DNA of 7,893 bases, taken from the NCBI GenBank assembly GCA_027488055.1, contig JAIYCK010000341.1, positions 1-7,893 on the forward strand. Direction: 5' to 3'. Below, in pieces: positions 1-5,894 of the stretch; the first letter of the stretch is position 1; each line of letters opens with the position of its first letter. A model generated the notes under the pieces. That model searched no databases. It was not told where the DNA came from and saw only the letters and a list, made by a program, of their open reading frames with translations. Origin of the DNA: Flavobacteriales bacterium (GTDB lineage Bacteria > Bacteroidota > Bacteroidia > Flavobacteriales_D > Sanyastnellaceae). A program made the position numbers and the translations under genes.

Positions 1-587
1 CCTTCTTCTTTCAGTGAACCATCTTCGTAGAGCATACGCCAAATACCGGTGCGCTTTTGTTGATCATTGAACCTATTGATTCGCTCATGATTGTATACAA
101 ATCCATTCTTGTACAATAACAATGAAATGATTCTACCATCTGTTTCAAACTCCAATCCTTTCCCTTCTTCTTTGTTGTTTACAAATTCTATCTCCTTCCA
201 CAATTCACCGCTATCGTAGTAATACCGCACCTTGCCAGTCTTAATTCCATTGCTATTCTCCCATTCTTCTTTTACCCTTCCGAATTGATTATAGATTACC
301 TCCTTACCGTGTTTTACATCCGCGCGGTACGTAATCATACGTTCCTTGGTCGAATCTTCTCGGTAGAAAAACCAGGTACTATCCAGTTGATAATTCAAGC
401 GATTGCCTTCAGTCTTCAGTCCACCATCAGGATAATACGTTTTCCAATATCCATCCGGCTTACCTTTGACCATATTCCCTTCGCTGCTTACCACACCGTT
501 GGGGTAAGTGTACTTCACATACTGAGACCACAAACCACAGGCCTGAACCGTTAACCAAATCAATATGAGAAATCCCTTCACTTTCAT
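1..587 (-). CDS. Secreted MORN_2/YwqK-like repeat protein (partial, C-terminus outside window)
   Basis: An open frame reads leftwards from an ATG at 587-585 to the window edge, giving 195 complete codons. The first 22 residues form a signal peptide: MKVKG, a hydrophobic stretch, then '..ACGLWSQ'. A cysteine at 17 gives a poor lipobox (VQAC), so a lipoprotein is possible but export by signal peptidase I is more likely. The mature part repeats a short unit of the type 'Y-x-(D/N)-G-x-x-x-x-E-G' at about residues 28-37, 52-61, 124-133 and 187-196, with linking 'G-x-W/G-x-x-Y' turns. This is the MORN_2 / 'toxin-antitoxin system YwqK family antitoxin' repeat, very common in Bacteroidota secreted proteins. 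The antitoxin name is a database label; no toxin partner is visible. The role is unknown, probably a periplasmic or surface beta-repeat protein. Base composition is like that of the right-hand genes. Confidence 0.8.
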   Translation of the reverse strand, partial: MKVKGFLILIWLTVQACGLWSQYVKYTYPNGVVSSEGNMVKGKPDGYWKTYYPDGGLKTEGNRLNYQLDSTWFFYREDSTKERMITYRADVKHGKEVIYNQFGRVKEEWENSNGIKTGKVRYYYDSGELWKEIEFVNNKEEGKGLEFETDGRIISLLLYKNGFVYNHERINRFNDQQKRTGIWRMLYEDGSLKEE

Positions 588-592
588 TTCGA

Positions 593-621
593 CAAATCTA
601 TACGCTCAATCAACAAATCAA
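593..621 (-). promoter_or_regulatory. Candidate Bacteroidota-type promoter for the MORN_2 gene
   Basis: On the minus strand TAGATTTG (600-593) matches the Bacteroidota -7 consensus TAnnTTTG. A TTG at 621-619 lies 18 bases upstream, within the 17-23 base spacing reported for the -33 element. The box ends only 5 bases before the ATG at 587, so the transcript would be leaderless or nearly so, or translation would begin at the GTG two codons later. Chance matches are possible in this AT-rich stretch. Confidence 0.4.
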
Positions 622-650
622 TTCATTTAGAATTCTTCTTTTATACATGT

Positions 651-688
651 AGATAATAGTATATTCTTTTAAATAGTATATGTTATCT
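651..688. repeat. Direct repeat inside an inverted repeat (possible operator)
   Basis: AATAGTATAT occurs at 655-664 and again at 672-681, 17 bases start to start. The pair is enclosed by the inverted arms AGATAA (651-656) and TTATCT (683-688). It lies about 65-100 bases upstream of the MORN_2 gene start. Such a layout can bind a dimeric regulator, but the arms are short and A+T only, so chance is a real alternative. Confidence 0.3.
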
Positions 689-912
689 TAATATGGTCTG
701 TTCATAACGGTAACAACTTTTTTGAAATCACTTGCATTTCCGATAAAGACCATGTTGTAAGCAGAAATAAACACATAATACCATGCCATGTTTATTGATT
801 ATGATGGCTTTAACGATGTTATAAACAGATTGTGGATGGAACTATTGTAGGTAATTTGATTGTGGAAGACTGTTGTGAATTGTGGATGAAAGGGTCAATA
901 TCGGATCCATAA
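673..912 (+). pseudogene. Possible decayed beta-helix/bactofilin-like repeat gene
   Basis: One plus-strand frame is open from 673 to 795, is broken by stops at 796, 802 and 811, then is open again from 814 to a stop at 910. The two open pieces read like parts of a right-handed beta-helix protein: 'ISDKDHVVSRNKHIIP', then 'VDGTIVGNLIVEDCCEL' and 'WMKGSI'. The spacing of G-x-I-x-G-N-L-x-V-E-D resembles bactofilin-like and related 'G-x-V-x-G-(D/N)' repeat proteins. All pieces lie in the same frame, as expected from point-mutation decay. There is no ATG at the front and no long homologous remainder, so this rests on pattern alone. Confidence 0.2.
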
Positions 913-986
913 TTTATGACAGTTTGTATATACAAGTATAAGGATTTTGCTCCATTGGATGAAGCCAAGGTTAAAATCAAATTTAT

Positions 987-1256
987 TTGTATCAAGTTAT
1001 TCAAGGTTATGCACACGGAAAAAGAAGAATTGTGGTCAATTTTTGGGTTGCTGTTGATAACCCTGATGCCTCGAACGTAAAGGACCACAAATCAGATGTT
1101 TGCAAAAGTCGATTTTTCACGGGGAACGCATTTGAAGAATGTGACAAGGGAAAAAGCAGAGGTGCGCTTAGAGCGGCATTTAGTTTTTTGAGTCCTCTTC
1201 AGGGAGTCATATGTAAGCCCGCTTGGTATAAAGCCCTTTACGAGGAAAAGGTGTAG
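987..1256 (+). CDS. Doubtful short ORF, hypothetical protein
   Basis: An 89-residue frame opens with TTG at 987; it contains no in-frame ATG. The N-terminal half is nondescript. The C-terminal part (about residues 43-89, with 'LQGVICKPAWYKALYE' near the end) lies in DNA of higher G+C than the flanks and reads more like a protein. No family was recognised, and there is no ribosome binding site or promoter. It may be the tail of a lost gene, a dispersed intergenic repeat that happens to be open, or chance. Confidence 0.18.
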   Translation: MYQVIQGYAHGKRRIVVNFWVAVDNPDASNVKDHKSDVCKSRFFTGNAFEECDKGKSRGALRAAFSFLSPLQGVICKPAWYKALYEEKV

Positions 1257-1319
1257 GCTGTTATTGCGAATGAGGCGTGGTTGATAGTGTACTCTCTTTA
1301 TGTGTAGGAGATTTAATTC

Positions 1320-2036
1320 TTAAACGCGTTCAATTTCGCACCATGACTTTATTGCTGCCGAACTAATTGTTTGACCACCAACATTAACTATGTTCGTTTT
1401 ATTACTATATCCACCTAGAGGTCCACTCTTTTTTTTCAAATCAGTCAAACAAATTGATCCTTTTCCAGGACCGCCAAAGGAATTCCAAAAACTGTTTGGC
1501 ACACCAAAAAGAAATATTTTATCTCCTTTGAATGGTCGTAATATATCGATCGGATCCTTCAAAGCTGTAATAAATGAATTTTGGTCACGTTTAAATTTGT
1601 GTAATATTAGACTTCTGTAGGAGGTTTTATTCTTCTTCTTGCTCAAATTTATACCGTGAAAAGGAAAAAGATCAATTATTAAAACTGGAACATCTCTGCT
1701 ATAAAGCCATATCAAACAAGTTTCTTTAGTTTTCTCCCTTGGGTCCAAACCAAATCCTTTACATATATTCCAAAGAAAGCTATCACTTGTAGGATTAATC
1801 TGATTGGTTAGCGACGAAAAAATGTAGTTGTCGGAATTTTCTGGCCCAGACTCAAGAAATAAAACAATTAATTGCTTATTGTTTACAATTGTTTTTTTCG
1901 CTTTTTTTAGATATATCTGGTATTCAATGAAGTAGCTCTTATAATTAGTAAAGAAGTTGTCATAATTAAAATGAATCGGACATGGCTTGAAAATATTCAG
2001 CGCAACAAACAACGTATTAAAATCTCTTTTATTCAT
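1320..2036 (-). CDS. Uracil-DNA-glycosylase-superfamily-like protein (tentative)
   Basis: The 238-residue protein starts at an ATG at 2036-2034 and has no signal peptide or membrane segment. Three parts recall the UDG fold. A hydrophobic strand runs into 'LFLESGPENSDNYIF' (about 59-73), comparable to the 'FLGESPP…YFY' motif of UDG-like bacterial and archaeal proteins. A second strand, 'VLIIDLFPFHGI' (118-129), resembles their 'DL-x-P-(F/Y)-P' segment. A third, 'DKIFLFGVPNSFWNSF' (172-187), could be the late 'ILVG-x-P' strand. The usual GEAPG/GQDPY and HPS motifs are absent, so catalytic activity is uncertain; a nucleic-acid-binding or base-recognition role is inference. It lies 122 bases downstream of the GIY-YIG gene on the same strand. 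A weak -7-like TAGTTTTA (2095-2088) suggests it may also have its own promoter. The DNA is strongly AT-rich and contains an A8 run on the coding strand (1429-1436). Confidence 0.5.
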   Translation of the reverse strand: MNKRDFNTLFVALNIFKPCPIHFNYDNFFTNYKSYFIEYQIYLKKAKKTIVNNKQLIVLFLESGPENSDNYIFSSLTNQINPTSDSFLWNICKGFGLDPREKTKETCLIWLYSRDVPVLIIDLFPFHGINLSKKKNKTSYRSLILHKFKRDQNSFITALKDPIDILRPFKGDKIFLFGVPNSFWNSFGGPGKGSICLTDLKKKSGPLGGYSNKTNIVNVGGQTISSAAIKSWCEIERV

Positions 2037-2158
2037 AGTTGATGCTTCATAGCGTTTAAGTGATTGCTTGCTGACTCCTGTTGCTCATAAAACTATTCTT
2101 TATGACTCTTGTGTATGAAAGCTTCGTTAGCAGAGTAAAATCAAAGCGCACGTTGAGA

Positions 2159-3205
2159 TTACCGTTTACATTTCCGAGGAGTTGGATTATTTGTTAGGGA
2201 GGTTTCGGGGGATGTGTGAGAGGTGCTAAAGTACCCATCCCGAACAGTCCAAGGATTTTTAGAAAGATCAACTTTTCTTTTATCAGGACTCAACTCTGAA
2301 AGTAAATTAGCATTGAGTTCAAATACCCCTGTACCAGTTTTATCTTCAATTTTTAAATTTTCCGTGCTTCTTGACTTAGTATATCGGCTAATTGTACCAC
2401 CCTTCAAAGAAAGGTAAACTTTTTTTTCCATTGACTCAAGAAATGTCTTTTTTTCTTTTTCTTTCTTAGTAATTTGATCATCTAATGTCCCTGACTCTTC
2501 CTCTAACTCCGAAACTACCTTATTTAACTCTAATATTTCTGTTGGATTCAAGTTCTTATTTGTTTTCGTAGTTTTCTTTTTCTTTTTTTTCTCCTCCGAA
2601 ATTACCTTCATTTTCTCCTTCAATTTGTTTATTCCTGATTCAAAAGCATGTACTTTGATATATATAAAATAAAAATTGTTTTTTTTATTTATCAAAACAT
2701 CAAGTGTGTCAATATCAGTAATAAAATCAAATTCTGCAATGCCAGCCTCACCTCTCTTTAATACTTTTTCTATTTTCTTCAAATCAATGCTACCTTGATA
2801 CATTTCTTTCATCAGTTCACGTTTGTTGTAATAAGTAATACTACCCGGAAACTCGGTAGCTATCTTTTTATGTGCTTCTAAATAGTCTGTTTTACCATAC
2901 TGATCTGGCACATACTTAAAAAATTGAGACATGAAATCCCTACTGAATCGTATAAATTTGGCAGAATCCATTGAGCGAATGAGACTATGTTCCAATAGCC
3001 TTTTTTTGACACTATGCGTCGACAATCCCACGTAATACGGAATAAATTGAAGTATCTCACCATCATATTCAGTGCTGTAATTTGTAAAATCACAATATGT
3101 CTGATTTTGTCTATTACACATGAATCCCCAAACATAAATCCCCGCGAAATCATTTAACTTATCTAATTCCGCTAAATGTTTAGGCCCACATATTTGAAAT
3201 TGCAT
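2159..3205 (-). CDS. GIY-YIG nuclease-like protein with Lys/Glu-rich coiled-coil extension
   Basis: The 348-residue protein has GIY-YIG hallmarks in order: 'AGIYVWG' (21-27, the GIY), 'PYYVGLS' (56-62, the YIG strand as YVG), then 'SVKKRLLEHS' (65-74), whose Arg69 matches the conserved Arg after YIG. The candidate metal-binding Glu is less clear; Glu110 in 'DYLEAHKK' is the best guess. Family members cut DNA in homing endonucleases, UvrC, restriction enzymes and repair proteins. Between GIY and YVG is an unusually long insert of about 30 residues. From about 192 to 262 the chain is Lys/Glu-rich and likely coiled coil, with a poly-Lys patch near 206-211. The last 85 residues are polar, rich in Ser, Thr and Asn, and unrecognised. 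The ATG lies 4 bases after the DUF2779 stop, so the two are probably co-transcribed and translationally coupled. Very AT-rich; it carries A7-A8 coding-strand runs at 3001-3007, 2679-2686 and 2583-2590. Confidence 0.75.
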   Translation of the reverse strand: MQFQICGPKHLAELDKLNDFAGIYVWGFMCNRQNQTYCDFTNYSTEYDGEILQFIPYYVGLSTHSVKKRLLEHSLIRSMDSAKFIRFSRDFMSQFFKYVPDQYGKTDYLEAHKKIATEFPGSITYYNKRELMKEMYQGSIDLKKIEKVLKRGEAGIAEFDFITDIDTLDVLINKKNNFYFIYIKVHAFESGINKLKEKMKVISEEKKKKKKTTKTNKNLNPTEILELNKVVSELEEESGTLDDQITKKEKEKKTFLESMEKKVYLSLKGGTISRYTKSRSTENLKIEDKTGTGVFELNANLLSELSPDKRKVDLSKNPWTVRDGYFSTSHTSPETSLTNNPTPRKCKR

Positions 3206-3209
3206 TTTG

Positions 3210-5183
3210 CTAATAATTAAATTCTATTGATACTTCCCCCATCCCCTCCACCAACATCACCATCGCTAAAGTATCCAATTCGCAGTAACGATACAAAGCG
3301 GAGATGAGGGCTTGGCGTTCTTCGTCGGTCATGTCGGTGTATTGCAAGCGTCCGTAAGCGGTGAGCGCAGCGCCGCCGTCGGCCAGGTTGTCCATTTCAC
3401 TCAAGTTGGCTTCGAGTTCTTCTTCGGTCCAACCTTCGAATACGGAGGGTAGGCCCTTGTAAGGGTTGTTCCACTCACCGTTCGTTTGTGTGAGCCACAC
3501 GTGGCTGTCGGGCAGGTTGAGACTCGTTACGCCATGCGAGGCAATGGGCTGGCTGTATTTCTGCTGCAAGAACTCCGACGAACTGATGATCGCCGGCAAT
3601 ACAGCCTTGATGCTGTTCGACCCCTTGGTGGCTGGGTGGTAGTAGTGGTTGATGACTACATCGAGCAAATCGACCATGCAACGATCGCCCACATACGCAT
3701 CGGTGCTATCCTTGGTACTTCTGGTAATGGAGCGTATGAACATGACCAATTCCTCACGGTCGGGTTCGCTGGATGCAGCTAGCTGATGAGCGATCTGCGT
3801 GAGTACCGTGTTCTCGTGGTTCGAATACCGAAAAATAGTACCTACTGTTCCGAGTGCCATTTGCAGTGCGCGCACAAAATCGAAGTTGGGAAAAAATCCC
3901 GGCTGAGGTAAAATCACTTGATGGGCGTGCTCCACCCTCCCGTCTGCATGCATGATGTGATGCGAAAACTGAAAAGCGATCTGCTCATAGGGCCTGCGTC
4001 CTGCCATGAACGGTAAGGCCACCATGCTCGTTTCAAAGTCAATGAAGTGATAAGGATACTCCCATTTAGCCCGCTCTTCTTGAATTCCATCCCTGTCGAT
4101 ATCGGGCGTGTTTCTTCCTTCCTGTTCGCACTGCACCTGTAGCCATTGTCGTCGGGCATAACGCGAACCTTCGCCATGCTCATCGACACCCAAATCTTCG
4201 GCAGTGAGCTCACTCATGAAACGCTTGCCTTCGTCCCACAACCGTTGTGCGCTTTTCCAATTCCACACATCGCTCACCCATGGTTTGAGCATGTCATCGG
4301 CCGACAATTTATGCTTGAGCGAAAAACAATTCTCCTTGCCCGAAAGCTTACCCTCAGGCAACGGATGGGCGTGGAACTCACATTTCTTACACACGCTAAG
4401 GCGAGTATCGGCATTGGCAAACGTGTCGTTTATATAATATTCACGCAACTCATCTACCCACTGCATAAACGTACGATCATGATGTTCATGGACACCGTGC
4501 AGAATGTCTTCCACAATTGCTTGCATCGGCACGGCCGTAAGCACCGAATCACCGGTTTCGTCCAATGATTGAGCAAGACGTGAAATCCCCGTTCGCTTAT
4601 CGCCTGCACGGCTGATGCGAAACAGCTGATTCAACCCATCGATCGAAGCGCGTTTGCTTTTGTCGGCCAGCATGAGGTATGGTGTAAACGTCAAATCAGG
4701 AGCGGCGAGCCTGGCCACGTGTGTTTGAAACGCAAGGTCGAAGAGGTAGGGCACCCAGCCGGACTTCAACGCTTTTTTTCCTTCAAACGTTTCGGGATCC
4801 GTCGGATCATACGATTTTGCTTTCACCTCGATGAGTTGCACAACATTTCCCTTCTTCACCAGCACATCGGTGCGAATAAAAAGTGAGTCGAATAGAAAGG
4901 CGGCCTCGTAAATGACTACCTCGTCGCGTTGTAGCAATTCTGCTGTTCGTTTGGCGAGCGCTTCGTATTCACTACCCGGACCATCAATAAGCTCGCCCCC
5001 AGGATAATGCATGCGAGCCAATTCTTCTACTTGGAATCCGCCTGCCGCCAACGCAAGGAGGAACGGGTCATTTGACTTGACATTCACGTACTCATCTTTG
5101 TCCTTGTAGAAGAGTTTGTTGGGACACTCCAAGCCGAGTTTAAATCGCGACTTGGTCAAAACACGCATGGATTTTTTGTTCAT
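3210..5183 (-). CDS. DUF2779 protein: Cas4/RecB-like nuclease plus DEDD exonuclease
   Basis: A 657-residue protein with two nuclease halves. The N-terminal half opens with 'LGLECPNKLFY' (Cys20), the Cas4/RecB-type cysteine motif. A PD-(D/E)XK core follows: Glu93, Asp106 in 'IRTDVL', Glu119-Val-Lys121 in 'LIEVKAKS', and Gln153 in 'AFQTHV'. Cys265, Cys268 and Cys286 would complete a four-cysteine Fe-S cluster with Cys20. The C-terminal half is the DUF2779 domain, an RNase H-like DEDD exonuclease: Asp382 and Glu384 in 'HFIDFET', 'YSNHENTVL' (Glu458), Asp505 in 'MVDLLDVV', 'SIKAVLP' (524-530), and 'YCELD' with Tyr633-x3-Asp637. All expected catalytic positions seem present. The exact substrate is not established for this family; processing of nucleic acid ends is likely. 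Met6 (ATG at 5168-5166) is a possible alternative start, since a -7-like box lies almost against the first ATG. G+C is about half in counted lines, in sharp contrast with the two downstream genes. Confidence 0.85.
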   Translation of the reverse strand: MNKKSMRVLTKSRFKLGLECPNKLFYKDKDEYVNVKSNDPFLLALAAGGFQVEELARMHYPGGELIDGPGSEYEALAKRTAELLQRDEVVIYEAAFLFDSLFIRTDVLVKKGNVVQLIEVKAKSYDPTDPETFEGKKALKSGWVPYLFDLAFQTHVARLAAPDLTFTPYLMLADKSKRASIDGLNQLFRISRAGDKRTGISRLAQSLDETGDSVLTAVPMQAIVEDILHGVHEHHDRTFMQWVDELREYYINDTFANADTRLSVCKKCEFHAHPLPEGKLSGKENCFSLKHKLSADDMLKPWVSDVWNWKSAQRLWDEGKRFMSELTAEDLGVDEHGEGSRYARRQWLQVQCEQEGRNTPDIDRDGIQEERAKWEYPYHFIDFETSMVALPFMAGRRPYEQIAFQFSHHIMHADGRVEHAHQVILPQPGFFPNFDFVRALQMALGTVGTIFRYSNHENTVLTQIAHQLAASSEPDREELVMFIRSITRSTKDSTDAYVGDRCMVDLLDVVINHYYHPATKGSNSIKAVLPAIISSSEFLQQKYSQPIASHGVTSLNLPDSHVWLTQTNGEWNNPYKGLPSVFEGWTEEELEANLSEMDNLADGGAALTAYGRLQYTDMTDEERQALISALYRYCELDTLAMVMLVEGMGEVSIEFNY

Positions 5184-5187
5184 AATG

Positions 5188-5195
5188 CAAAGATG
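5188..5195 (-). promoter_or_regulatory. Weak -7-like box upstream of the DUF2779 gene
   Basis: On the minus strand CATCTTTG matches 7 of 8 positions of TAnnTTTG. It ends 4 bases before the first ATG (5183). No TTG lies at the usual 17-23 bases upstream; the nearest is 13 bases away. If it is real, transcription would begin at about the first ATG, which favours translation from Met6. Confidence 0.22.
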
Positions 5196-5409
5196 CGGCA
5201 GAGGTACGCAATTTTGTTGCGAAGCGTGAAGGTATAAACGATGACTGAAGATGCTGGCGGATATCTTGGTAACTCAACATGTCAGTCCGCTTCTTTTTTC
5301 AAATGAAGATGTGCTTAATCAAATGGTATTGCGCAGAAATCAATTGGAGCATGTTGTTCACGTTGACAATTCAATTGTTTGCAAAAGGGGTTTTTTCATG
5401 GGAAACATA

Positions 5410-5443
5410 TTTGGATAATGTGTGGGTAGAAAAAGTATATTTG
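5410..5443 (+). promoter_or_regulatory. Bacteroidota-type promoter of rpiB
   Basis: TATATTTG at 5436-5443 is a full match to the -7 consensus TAnnTTTG. TTTG at 5410-5413 serves as the -33 element with a 22-base spacer, inside the accepted range. Transcription would start near 5450, leaving a leader of about 12 bases before the rpiB ATG at 5463. It probably drives rpiB and the M28 peptidase gene together. Confidence 0.6.
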
Positions 5444-5462
5444 AACTCTATATAAAACACGG

Positions 5463-5891
5463 ATGAATACATTGGAAATTGGTTCAGATCACGCTGGATT
5501 TGAATTGAAAGAAGAGCTCAAAGCATTTTTGATACAGAATGGATACAGTGTCAATGATCATGGGACACATTCTTTAGAAAGTACGGACTACCCTGATTAT
5601 GCGCATGCTACAGCGCAGGGTGTTTTAAAGAACGGTAATATAGGAATACTAATTTGTGGCAGTGCCAATGGAGTGGCGATAACCGCCAACAAACATGCAG
5701 GGATTCGTGCCGCATTGTGTTGGAATAAGGAAGTCGCTGGTCTAGCGAGATTGCACAACGATGCCAATATATTGTGCCTCCCTGCACGTTTTATTTCGAA
5801 GTTGGAGGCGGAAGAAATGGTTCATTTGTTTTTAGAGACCGCCTTTGAAGGTGGCAGACATGCGAATAGAGTTAACAAAATCAATTGCTAA
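5463..5891 (+). CDS. rpiB: Ribose-5-phosphate isomerase B
   Basis: This 142-residue cytoplasmic enzyme interconverts ribose 5-phosphate and ribulose 5-phosphate in the pentose phosphate pathway. Family marks run in order: 'GSDHAGFELK' (7-16, with Asp9-His10), 'TDYPDYA' (41-47), 'ICGSANGVAITANK' (64-77) carrying catalytic Cys65, 'GIRAALCW' (80-87), 'RLHNDANIL' (96-104, with His98-Asn99-Asp100), and 'GGRHANRV' (130-137) with phosphate-binding arginines. Length is normal for the RpiB/LacAB family. The anion-hole loop has Ala68 where Gly is usual (G-S/T-G-x-G), a mild change that should not abolish activity. LacA/LacB-type specificity is unlikely, as there is no paired subunit or lac gene nearby. 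The ATG follows a good promoter. Its stop is 3 bases before the M28 peptidase ATG, so the two form an operon. Confidence 0.93.
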   Translation: MNTLEIGSDHAGFELKEELKAFLIQNGYSVNDHGTHSLESTDYPDYAHATAQGVLKNGNIGILICGSANGVAITANKHAGIRAALCWNKEVAGLARLHNDANILCLPARFISKLEAEEMVHLFLETAFEGGRHANRVNKINC

Positions 5892-5894
5892 GTG

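Larger units (their letters stand above)
588..1319. other. AT-rich stretch without a convincing intact gene
   Basis: About 730 bases lie between the divergent start of the MORN_2 gene and the stop codon of the UDG-like gene. Contents: the candidate promoter at 593-621; a direct repeat AATAGTATAT at 655-664 and 672-681 framed by AGATAA (651-656) and TTATCT (683-688); three copies of ATTGTGGA at 829, 859 and 879; a stop-interrupted frame at 673-912; and two weak ORFs at 916-1080 and 987-1256. No tRNA, rRNA or strong terminator was found. The segment from about 1080 to 1256 is visibly richer in G+C than the part before it, so the stretch may be a patchwork of remnants. Confidence 0.6.

Noticed and set aside
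1..587. A toxin-antitoxin pair suggested by the YwqK antitoxin label
   Set aside because: The repeat protein is secreted and no toxin-like gene is next to it in the window; the label is a family name, not evidence of function.
916..1080. A 54-residue plus-strand ORF (ATG at 916, stop at 1078)
   Set aside because: It reads moderately protein-like and is in the same frame as the decayed segment before it, but it is short, without a promoter, and overlaps another weak ORF; it is probably part of the decayed frame.
819..1088. An 89-codon minus-strand ORF in the left non-coding stretch
   Set aside because: No family features or start signal, and its sequence is what an open antisense frame of the decayed plus-strand segment would give.
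4146..4568. A 140-codon plus-strand ORF (and several shorter ones) opposite the DUF2779 gene
   Set aside because: It lies wholly inside a clear, motif-rich gene on the other strand and has no recognisable domain; it is a shadow frame.
3210..5183. A CRISPR link suggested by the Cas4-like motif of the DUF2779 protein
   Set aside because: No repeat-spacer array or other cas gene is present; DUF2779 proteins share the nuclease fold without being part of CRISPR loci.
5251..5418. A 55-residue plus-strand ORF (ATG at 5251) between the DUF2779 gene and rpiB
   Set aside because: No recognised family, no ribosome binding site, and its end overlaps the likely -33 element of the rpiB promoter; chance is the simpler reading.
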